A stretch of 64,000 nt of DNA from Yponomeuta sedellus (taxonomy: Eukaryota; Arthropoda; Insecta; Lepidoptera; Yponomeutidae), in contig OW203724.1 of NCBI GenBank assembly GCA_934045075.1, positions 22,287,721 through 22,351,720 of the forward strand, written 5' to 3'. This document shows, piece by piece, positions 41,573 to 52,924 of the stretch. How positions within the stretch are numbered: position 1 is the first letter of the stretch; each line of letters opens with the position of its first letter. A program made the translations under genes and the position numbers. The notes beneath the pieces were generated by a model. It ran no database searches. It was not told where the DNA came from and saw nothing but the letters and a program-made list of their open reading frames with translations.

Positions 41573-41795
41573 TTTGACAGTTTTTCAACTATGCATCGCT
41601 AAATTAAAAGAAAAAATAACGTTAAAAATCAGCTACTTTGGCTAATGCGTTGAAATTAGAACAGATTTTATGCATATTTTTATTGTAATCATACCTTTGC
41701 GTCCGTTACGGACGATTTAAGCAGGGCATAAGATATTGAAACTTTTGTTTGACTAAAAGTTCTATTACTGTAATTTCTGTGTACAATAAAGAATA

Positions 41796-41796
41796 T

Positions 41797-41833
<37 letters not shown>

Positions 41834-41834
41834 T
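41796..41834. repeat. (CTAT)n microsatellite
   Basis: About nine CTAT repeats upstream of lipase 1. Confidence 0.9.
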
Positions 41835-42074
41835 TATTTGAGCATCTCAAACACTCACGTTTCCTCACAATGTTTTTCAATGTTCTTTAGGTACTGTTAG
41901 CGAGTTGTGGCGCTATGATAACTACAAAAATATTCATTATATTAATTCAACTTTTTAATTTCCTAATGTAGCGTACAGGCCTAATAGAGAGAGTGTGAGC
42001 TTAATCACCCTAAATGTAAAAAAAAATATAGGTGTTACTTACACGCTTACAATGGCTTCACTATTTTTGTTTGA

Positions 42075-42190
42075 ACGAAACGAACGAACACGATACGCGT
42101 CAAAGTTTAGCGAATCGATCATAATCTTAATTTTCTTACTAAACAACGGCATATGGCTTACAAAAACTGCCAAGGGCGAGATGGTTACGC
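42075..42190 (-). promoter_or_regulatory. Block conserved upstream of both lipase genes (copy 1)
   Basis: Shares GAACACGATACGC, AATCTTAATTT-CTTACT and GGCTTACAAAAACTGCCAAG..GGCGAGATGG with 59318-59420. Each lies about 0.5-0.8 kb upstream of its lipase start. It may be a duplicated promoter or 5' exon, or a dispersed repeat. Confidence 0.4.
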
Positions 42191-42389
42191 CTAGTACTGA
42201 GAGTGATTACAAAGCGACAAAGGACACTGTGCCATAGTGGAACATCATCGTAGGCCTTTGCGTACGTTACGGACGATTTAAACAGTGCCTAAGAGTTTGA
42301 CACTTTCTTTTTTGAGTGATTATAAAGTCTGATTCGAGAGCGGCAAGCCCGTAGGACTGATAAAAGAAGAGCCCGGAGTCGGGTCGGTA

Positions 42390-42545
42390 TGAATTCGGTG
42401 CCTTCTCGCTCTCTTGTCCGCCAGTCCCAAGCACACGCAGGTCTTGCGGCCCTCCCGAACTTCCTTCCTCCAGGCGTCACGATCCACAGCAAGATTTTTC
42501 CAGGTCTTGTGATCGATTCCAAAAGCCGCCATGTCGCTCTTGTTC
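42390..42545 (-). pseudogene. LINE 3' terminal fragment
   Basis: The minus frame reads FGIDHKTWKNLAVDRDAWRK followed by EVREG, the C-terminal end of an endonuclease/reverse transcriptase ORF. Truncated. Confidence 0.55.
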
Positions 42546-42659
42546 TACCCGCGCGGTACTTTTATAATGGTTTCCATAGCTCTTGTCTCTTGGTATTCAA
42601 GAAATTGCCAATCCCCGGTGGGCACGCGTTGTAATGAAGCCCTTAGTTTCTCTCAGAGA

Positions 42660-43425
42660 GAAGGTGAGACATTTATAGCTACATAAAAAAATTGCTCTAG
42701 ACCCAAATACTGGTGATAAATTTCAAGAGACAAATAGAGCAACTTTACAACATAAATTCTTAATTCACCTGTAGAAATTGTTACTGCACTTCCTTCTACT
42801 CAAATACTTAAATAATCAGATACTAAGAACAACTTTCCTAGCGAATATTATATTTTTTTTTATGTGCTGTCAAAAAGTGTTGATTGCGAAGTCTTCTTCA
42901 CATTTTGACATCGAAATCACAGCAAAATTATAAAACTCTACAATAATTCCATAACGCATATCCTGAACTGGTCAGTCTAAAAACATGATTTTTTCACAGT
43001 AGTTCCTTACAAAAGTTTGATTCGTACTAAAGATGCGTTGGTATGTCTTTTGTAAAAAACCTGCCACTGCTATCGCTACATATTGCTGCAAACGGCAGGA
43101 AATATGCTAACTAAACAAACTTCATATACCTTAGATTATTAGGTCTCAATTTTCTGTGTCAAATTGGTTTATTAGTTATAATCTGCGACTAAAGTTGAAA
43201 ATAAATTAAAATAAGGTAATTAAATTAAACATAGTGTTTAATCGTGTGTAACCCATTCAATGTGTAACCAAATTCAATATATTGTTTATTGTGACTTCAT
43301 TATTTCTGCAAACTGTCATATTTTTTAAGTGTTATTGTTTTAATTGAATTTGATAAAATTTTGTCTTGTCTTGGAATCTAAGCGCCTTAACGGCTAGATC
43401 GACAAGGTAGTCCTAAACGTTTGGA
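42660..43425. other. Intergenic AT-rich stretch between lipase genes
   Basis: No ORF or repeat recognised. It separates the end of lipase 2 (43623) from the 5' region of lipase 1. Confidence 0.35.
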
Positions 43426-43429
43426 GTTT

Positions 43430-43562
43430 TTTTATCCTTTTTTTCTAGTGGTCAAAATTATTTAGATTTTAAAATGGACACCTAGTTTGAATTGTAACGT
43501 TCACTAAGCCGCAGTTTCTGCGCTACTTTGAATAAAGTAGCGCAGAAACCTTTTAATTTTTT
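43430..43562 (+). repeat. 3' end of the Polinton-resident LINE family
   Basis: GGACACCTAGTTTGAATTGT..AACGTTCACTAAGCCGCAGT and CTGCGCTACTTTGAATAAA match the LINE 3' UTR at 37690-37800. A short copy, followed by an inverted GTAGCGCAGAAACC. Confidence 0.75.
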
Positions 43563-43622
43563 TTTATTTCTTACGACGTATAATATGCGAGAAAGGAAAG
43601 TCTAAAATCAAAACAATAGCTT

Positions 43623-43833
43623 TTATTCACTCAATTGCCCGCTGATACTTTCCAAGAAGTCTTCAAAGTCCTTTTCTTCTTCATAGAGTTCTACGGTCTC
43701 AGGGCTCTGGTACGTGACGTCACGCTTGGTTTTTGTAGCGGGCGTACTAGAAATGGTACTGTTATTGTTTTTGTTGTGGCCTTTTGCGTACGGAGACTCA
43801 GAGTTGGTGTTGAAAAAATAGAGACCCGTCGCC
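43623..43833 (-). CDS. Lipase 2, last coding exon
   Basis: 211 nt with acceptor TTATTTCCAG. Encodes ATGLYFFNTNSESPYAKG, the usual end of the lipase domain, then an Asn/Ser/Thr/Glu-rich tail (ETVELYEEEKDFEDFLESIS) to TAA 43623. The last strand of the lipase core lies here. Confidence 0.9.
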
Positions 43834-46800
43834 CTGGAAATAAGGAACAGAAAACAGGTTTTTAAAATTGTCCTTAGCACGGGTTAGTGCATTAAAAATA
43901 ATATAATCATGTGGGTACAGCGATATCATTTCAATGTAAAACCGAACTACAAAGTAGGTACTCGGGGCTGCAAGTGATGCAAATTACTTCAGTCAGATGT
44001 CGCTGCCTGGACTTAATACAGAGAATATTGTAAATAGGTTTGAAATTTCACTGATGCCGGTGAGCCGCCCATTAGCTCAGTTGGAAGAGCGATGGCACGG
44101 ATAGCCAGAGGTCGCGGGTTCAAATCCCGGCATGGGTAGAATTTTTAGCTTCTATAATTTGGTTTTTAAAATTGTCCTTAGCACGGGTTAGTGCATTAAA
44201 AATAATATCAAAGAAAACATATAAGAAAATAAAGGATTTAAAGAAAGTGACGTTTTTCGTAGATTTAATGAGCCGTTTTCAGCACAAATTCACTAAACAC
44301 TTCACAGATGGCGCTTACAGGCGTGCACCTTATCTGCATATTATGCCTATGCATATGCTTGGCCATGTCGTTAAGCCATGTCCGAGGCCTTACGGGCGGC
44401 TTGATAACTTCTGACAGTAAGGCCCGCCACTGTCTTACAATCCTCCACCAACCCGGACTTGGCCCCCGTGGTGGAGTATGGCCTAACCTTCCTGCGATGC
44501 AGGAAGAGACCCGTGCCCAGCAGTGGGTACATACAAGGGTTGATAACGATATGCTTGGCTGAGGCACGCAATAACTTTGTGGGGCCACAGTACTGACTCT
44601 CAGGATCTATTTATAGCACAAAAGAAATGTCTACGCATTATCGTCAACATAGCACAACGACAGAACTATAAACCCTACTCGATAAAACAAAATATTCTAA
44701 CTTTACTGTCAATATATATCCTAGAAGCCGTTTGTTTGTGTACAGAAAATATGAATCTCTTCGAGAAAAATAAAAATCCACGTCCCAAGAATAAACTTCT
44801 CCATCCCGCACGTAAATTAGAAATTTTCTTGCATTTCTTGCACCACCTTTGGTTGACTGGTAGAAAATGCTTATAGAATTAAGTACGCCACATTGCCATT
44901 GTATTTTTTTACTTATGTGCAATAAACCTATTAATAATAATAATAATAATAAATTTACAAGAATGGCCCACAATATAGATGCATACTTATTTACAATAGT
45001 CTACCAGACAATCTTAAACTATTACAAAAAACACAACATTTAACACACAACTTAAAGCTCTATTAGTCAAAAGTCCTAAAACTCCATAGAGGTGTGATAA
45101 AGATTTATAATTATTTATATATACATATTTATAATAGTAATAATTAATGATAAAAATGGAACTAAACCTAAAACATTCTAATTTAAATAAAATATTTGAG
45201 CCAGATCGCTGTCGGGCGGCAGAGTACCAAGAAGGCTGGCGGCATTGACTCGCTGTATGGCTAAAATATACATACTTATATATACACAAATACTATGTTA
45301 ATCTACTTTAAGTTAATTTTATTTTAGAGTATTTAAGTACATGCATGTTTTACAATTGTATACGCCACGTAACATGTAAAACTGCCATACCCTTACATGG
45401 TCCATGTTTAATTAGTTAAGTTACTGTATCTTTTTTTATTGTTCATGACTGCATTGAATAAATGAAATGAAATAAAAGTAGGAAAACATCTACCATCTGC
45501 AAGATTTTCTGGCGTGCGCTGTCAAAACCGCTACAGTTAAACCGTTAAATATAGAATAGAGGAGCATACTGCAGTAGCCATCTATAGGATTATTATCAGG
45601 GCTCCGCAGTGCTTAGTTACCGTATTTCTTATGTTGACAATATTATGTAATTATAGTGCGACTGTAATATCTCAATATTGGCAGGCTGTTATATATTTTT
45701 TTATTTTTTTTTTTGTTAGACACACAAAACAGTTATTAGCCAGTACATCATCAAGATAACATTAATACAATAATATGAAACTTAGACGAGTTACTAACAT
45801 AACATGCATTTTATGTATTCTTTTACGTTCAGTGAACGTTTGATCAAGCTGAGAACTAGGAAAAAATGTTACAAAGAAATTATAAGAATAAGAAATGTGA
45901 CCCAAAAGTTATTTATGAGATAATTTCAATGTCGTAATGCTAGTTCTTTTCTACGCCACGCTAATATAAGCTACTCGAAATACTAAACCTGCGCAGACGA
46001 AGTCGCGGGGACCAGCTAGTGTAATATGATATTTTAATTTATTACATATTTTAAACTTTCGCGACTTGTACACATAGAATATTTTCGGGGCTTTATCGCG
46101 TAGTAATTGTGTCGCAACCCTAATAGTGCTTAGTGATGGCTGATTAAGGGTAATCTGAAACCTCATCAGCCGAAGATGCGAACGGGTGCCAGCCATCAGT
46201 CTTCTCGTGACCACGATGACTGTAACGTCATCGAAACGTCGAGGTAAAATAGCAATAAATTACTGCGCGATTAATCTCCGAAAATATTCTAAGTATGATA
46301 TTTAAATTCTTACCCGTATGGTACATATTCCCCGAACAGTACCTCTTCCTGGCTGTTGGTTAGCTCGCACCAGCCGATCATGTAGGATATCCAAGAGTAG
46401 CACGGAATTGCATAGAAGCCGACTTCTGTGATGATAGACTCAGCGAAGTAGGCCGGGGCACGGGCGTGGTCGCAGCCGGATTTGGCTAGAATTGGAAAGG
46501 ATGTATTTAGTATGTAGCAAGTTTAGTGTGTACCACTGGATGCGAAGCGCTCGTGGCCTAATGGAAACGAGTGATTGGAATCAATCACTATGGTTAAGCA
46601 ACAAACACGCACTTGGTGCAGTCAGGTGCTGGATGGGTAACCATCCCGCCGCCAGTGGCATTTTTCCGGGCGCTTCCGTGCTTCGCGGGGCACGTTAAGC
46701 CGTTGGTGCCAGCTGTTATGTAATAGCTGTCTATGTTATGCCATGTCAGAAGCCTTACGGGTGGCTTGATATGAAGATAAGATAAGAATATTCTTTATTG

Positions 46801-49800
46801 TACACCAGAGCACATATTATAAAACATGTAAAGATACAAAGTACAATTGGCGGCCTCATTGCTAAAAGCAGTTTCTTCCAGACAACCTTACGCCGGAAAG
46901 TTGCTGAGGGAAATAAGAGACGGGTAGTCGGTGCAATTATGAATATATGAATACACTACTTATATAAATAACAATATACCTACATAAACAGTTACACACA
47001 TAGTTATGATAAACTTACATAAATACGTTATAATAACAATCTACGTGATGAGGAAATAAATACAATATTGTGTACCTATATGGAGACATACGGAAAAGAC
47101 AAAATGAAAAGGACAATGCACGAATACTAAACTTGCAGGGACAGATAAAACTCCTTAACCTTGCTATGATGATATTAAATGAAATAGATAACTGTGTACT
47201 TGATAATGACAGTAAGGCACTGTCTTACAATCCTCTACCAACCCGGACTTGACCCCATTGGTGGAGTATAGCCTAACCTTCCTGCGATGCAGGAAGAGAC
47301 CCAGCAGTGGTGACATACAAGGGTTGAAATTGACTAAAGTTTCACTTCCGGTTTATTTTTATTGTTAAGCTGCATAATATTTTTTTACTGGTACGGCTAA
47401 TAAATAAAACTAATCTTGTGACTTACTTTGATTCTCGCTGTCCTGACATCCGGGCTGCATTAGCCCCCCATTGGCGTAGAAGTCTATGTGTCCAGACGCC
47501 TCTAACTTGCCCTTTTGCAAGCTGTTAGTGTGCAGAACGTCGACGAACTTGCCATCGCTGGAGTCAAGCTTGCGCGTGTTGTTCGTTGTGGCAAAAAGAG
47601 GAAGGGCTGGGTCGAGGCCTGAAAGTAATAAAAACTTATATATTATCTATCTTAGGTGTGTCTTCCTCGCCGCCCGATTCTTCCCAAAACTTTCTAAGCA
47701 GAAAAGCAACTCAGGAGTAAAAGTTCCCGGCGTAACCAACCCATGTGATAGGGTTCAGGCCACTCACACTGAATCTGCTCACATGAACCAGGTACAGGGC
47801 TAAGCCGTGATTGTCAAGAGAGTCTATTAGTTCAGCAGTAGTGTCATCATCATCAGAATTAGCCGGTGTCAGCCCCCACTGGAAATAGGCCTCCCCAAAG
47901 ACATACGTTTTTCCTAATGAATTGAAAATTGACTTAATTATCGTATAACTAAACAAAGACCTAACCTACAGGTAACTTGACGACCTCTGCGGCGCAGCGG
48001 TTACGCGTCTGCCTACTATGCAAGGGGTCCCAGGTTCAAACCCCGGCTGAGGACAACAAAAAAAACCCAGGTCTTGGATGTTTATATGTTCGTGATGTCG
48101 CTGTTTCTGATTCCCGTGACACAAGGTATCCTAGTATAGGCCAGAAGCAGTGTATATGCCAGTATGTAAATATTATTATTATTAACTTGGTAGCAATCCC
48201 AGCATGACGAAAGTGAATAAATTCTCAAAGGTAAATATCACAGAGGACACCCATAGCTCAGAGAAGTCTTTAAGTTGACCTAACGAGTCATTGACACTGT
48301 AGTGTGATGACAGTAAAAGGGTTCAGGCGTGCGACCACGTAAGTCCTCCACTCTACGGAGTTGTCTGATTTAGCCTACTTTGAACTGTAAAATACATAGG
48401 TACATACTTTGACACTTTGGAGTTCTCTAAATGCTTAACCAGATAGAGTGTAAAGTAACGTCATACAATGGCTGGACGTCCTAGTTAAAAAAATAACCAA
48501 CCGGTGACTCGTTCCAGCTTCCCGGAAGTGATATAGTTCCCGATATACCCAGCCGTCTGTCCACCCAGACTGAACCCAATCACGTGGAATCGTGGCAGAG
48601 CGAAGCCTTGATTGACAAGAGTGTCTATCAGTTGTGCGGTGCATTTTCCCACGAGCTCGGTGTTCGCAGCCGCTTGCACGTAGCACGGCTCACGGGCTAT
48701 CGGGTTGTAGTCGACGGAGATGATGTTGTAGTTGCAGCATTGCATGTAAGCTGCGGGAGAAACGCAAGACTGTACATAATCCGCTACTTGACTCTATATT
48801 CAAGTAAGTCTTAAATGATAAATATCTCTTCCATTAGACCAAAAAATATTTTAGTACATTTTTTGAGGACCTAAAAGCAACATAAAAATATATACCGTAA
48901 AAAGGGGTGAATAGAAATCGCGGGGTGAAAAGAAATAAAATACAGAATATCTTTAGCTCGTTATAACTCATTCGTTCTCTATGCCTGGCTGTTAGTAAGT
49001 GTTTTTTTACTAATGGCAATATTAGGATATTACGTAGCAATACCACTCAAACGCCAAAACATTACAGGTTTAGAAATAATCAATCGCAAACAGCACCATA
49101 ACGGTCCCGCGAAATTTTAGCTCCAAAAACTTTAAATTTTTAGATCGAAAGGAGGTGATTTGTCTAGGTGGCATAAATTACTTTACTTGCAGGTACGTTA
49201 CATTTCCTAAATGTATGTGAGTTTAATCAGTATTTGTGATAATTATATTATATTTGCCCAAAAACCAGTTGCTAGTAAATTATCTTAAAATTCGGGGTGA
49301 ATGGAAGCGGTAGAGGGGGCAATGGAACTGTAGAAAGGGGGCAATAGGAACACATATGGGGTGAATAAAAACGAATGAGGGTTGGAAAGAAACACATCAG
49401 GGGTCATTAGAATTTTTAAATGAGGGCTGTCACATTGAATTTTATAATATGTATAGGTACCTACCTACATTTTATTTTAACGCAAAAGATTGTAGATATT
49501 TGTTTTATCCTGCATTAAAAATAGATCTTTGTTCTCTTGTTTTAGTGCACATTACTCGTATTTTTTACAGGTATCATAAGATTAGTATCATCATGTAACG
49601 TGACTACAAACTGGACCCCACGAAGAACCGTTACAAGAAATATGATAAAGACGTCTTAAAAATTGCAGTGGAAAATCTTTTGTCTAACCCAAATGCTAAG
49701 TTAAATGAAGTCTTAAAAGAATTTAACATCCATAAATCAGTGCTTTACAGACATAAGACGAAAGACATGAAACCTAAGGTAGTCAAACTGCATTGACCGA

Positions 49801-52800
49801 AGAGACTGAGCTTCATTTGATGGCAAACAAAGAGACTGAGCTTCAGTTGATTTGTTTTTAATGGAATAATTTATATAAATTATTTGTGTTCACTTCCCAA
49901 AAAATACAATGTTTTATAGAAGTAAAAGTATGTTTATGTTTTATTTAATTATGTTTAACAAATCAGAGAACAAAAACAACAATCAGGTAGGAACACATAA
50001 TTTGAACGATTGACTGCGAGCGAAGTCGCGGGTTTACTAGGCAGTTACCTACCTAGTAAAACAATAAATAATTTTGTGGCAGCCCTAGCATTTTTGTCTT
50101 TTCCCCCCACACTCGTTTCTATTGACCCCAACTGCCGGGTGAATAGAAATTCGCTACATTTTTGCATTTTTACTGAAAACAGTCCTATGTTTCAATTAAT
50201 AACTGTGTTAAACTGGGTTATGAAGTGTCCGGACATAATAATATTCCATAAAGTGATATAAAAGCATAGAAAAAACATCCATAAATGTATCCTAAAGATC
50301 AAAAAACTTTCTATTCACCCCATTTTAGGTATTTTAAAACTTTGCGATGCTAAGCAGCCACAAACGTGGTCAGCTATTTTTGTCTATGGTTTGAAGGCTT
50401 GTAAACAAAGTTTGACAATCAACATCTGTGAGTGATCTACGAGATGAGCATAGTGAAATAAAAACAACGCAACCATAATTTCATTGAGTATACATGCAAA
50501 ATATATCAATTATCACATGGCTCAAACTTGCCAAAAGAGACCCCGATACTTTATCGATCGAAAATCGGGTGTATTTATGTGAAGATCACTTTGATGTAAG
50601 TCCTATATTAATAAATGTCCACTGGCTCTGGCTGACAGATGTTTGTTTACAAACCAAAGATGCTTTCAAGATGGCAAGAATAGCATTTTCAGCGTTCTTA
50701 CGTTAAACACTGCAGGAAATATTCATTTATCGCGTCAAATTTGATACGAGTCTAGTAGCGAATTACGTATTTCACATTAATTGTTAGTTGTTAATTGTTA
50801 TTGTCTATAATAGGCCCCACTGCAGGGCAAAGGCCCTCTCTTAGAATGAGAGAGTAAAAAAAACCGATTAAACATTAGAATATTTGTCCTAAACTAGTTA
50901 AGTATAAACACGTAGTATCGTTAACGGATAGGATAAGAATATTGTTTATTGTACACCAGGAAAAAACCGGGATAAAATAATTATAATAAGCGGAGTTATT
51001 TATAAAAACACAATGCCTCTGATGCAATGCGATGCAGGAAGAGACTCGTGCCCCAGCAGTGGGGACATACAATGGTTGATAACGAATGCCTCTGAAACAC
51101 CTCAAAGGGAAAACCTGTACCATAGATTATTTACCATGGATTTGAGAAGTGTTTTAGGAAATCGTATGTTATAAAGATAATACTGATAATGAGTAAAAAT
51201 ACTACTTAAAGTCAGTTTCTGATTTGAGCTTTTCGCTACCTAGATAGTTAATTGTCATGCTTCGAACCTAGAATTTCCCAGAAAAGACCTTGACGGAACG
51301 TTACTGGTAAATAGATGGATATATAGATAGAGAACACAGATATCTTAACCTAAGAGTAGAGACGACGGCCTTATCACTAAAAGTGATCAAGTATTTTCTT
51401 AGTGAAACTCTCAATTCAGAAATCGGCTCTTCGCTAATTAAAGCTGTTATGTGACTAGTAATTTTAAAGATGATTTTGGATTGTGCCGCTTTTAAACATT
51501 GCTCACATGGTTGTTGCAGGCGAAACCATGCCGGCTCCTATTGTTTAACATGAAATAACGGAAATAAATATAAAAGACTTTATAAACTCCCAAGATCTAC
51601 ATTAATTAATAAGTGCATAAGTGTAAGTTTATGATTGGCTGTGATGCAATGTTTCTTTTCAACTCGAACTAGACTTTAGAAAACACTAATGCTGTGTTTG
51701 CTTGGGACAAAAAAATCTAGCAATGCTATTAAAATATATCTTCATCTAAGACTAAGACCATTATATTATTGTAAGCAACGAAAGATGACATAACTTTACA
51801 ATTACATTTGCACTTTATAAACAGATTATCTAGCTATCGGTTTATTCAGATTGCAACTGTGTCTGTAAATGATATCAGACTGTTGTAGGAAAAAAATTGT
51901 TTAAAAACTTATTTAGAGGCTAAAAATTTCACCCATGCCGGGATTCGAACCCGCAACCTCTGGCTATCCGTACCAGCGCTCTACCAATTGAGCCAATGGG
52001 CGACTCACGGCATCAGTGAAATTTCGAACCTCTTTACAATATTCTCTGTATTACGTACAGGCAGCGACATCTGACTTAAGCAAATTGCATTACTTACAGC
52101 CCCGACTACCTACTTTGCAGTTAGGTTTAACATCGGAACGATATCACTGTACCCACATGATTACACTATTTTTATTTTTAATGCACTAAATCGTGCTAAG
52201 GAACAAATTTAAAAACCTATTTAGAGGCTAAAAATTAAGTAAGTAATGCAATTTGCTTAAGTCAGATGTCGCTGCCTGTACGTAATACAGAGAATATTGT
52301 AAAGAGGTTCGAAATTTCACTGATGCCGTGAGTCGCCCATTGGCTCAATTGGTAGAGCGCTGGTACGGATAGCCAGAGGTTGCGGGTTCGAATCCCGGCA
52401 TGGGTGAAATTTTTAGCCTCTAAATAGGTTTTTAAATTTGTTCCTTAGCACGGGTTAGTGCATTAAAAATAAAAATAGTGTAAAAAATTTGTTGTTTTAT
52501 TAGATTTCCGTAACCATTTTTAGGTCAGCTTCAGGGAAATAGTTGTGGGAAACTTAGAGTATATACTAATATATACTCTAAGGTGGGAAATACGCCTGGG
52601 GGTAGAAACAGATATCCGCCAATCGCGTGCCTGGACAACTGTCCTGACAACTGGCGGGACAGTTTATAAGTAGCTGCATACACGCTCGCTGGTTTAAAGT
52701 ACTTTATCGTATGTATGTATGTATGTATGTATGTATGTATGTATGTATGTATGTATGTATGTATGTATGTATGTATGTATGTATGTATGTATGTATGTAT

Positions 52801-52893
52801 GTATGTATGTATGTATGTATGTATGTATGTATGTATGTATGTATGTATGTATGTATGTATGTATGTATGTATGTATGTATGTATGTATGTATG

Positions 52894-52924
<31 letters not shown>

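Noticed and set aside
22101..41246. Possibility that the block is an integrated infectious virus rather than a transposon
   Set aside because: TIRs, a 6-bp target duplication and an integrase with chromodomain fit a Polinton; virion genes are part of that element class.
44308..44588. Several ~80-100 codon ORFs on both strands
   Set aside because: All are frames across the 5S-like SINE, which has no coding function; identical frames recur in every copy.
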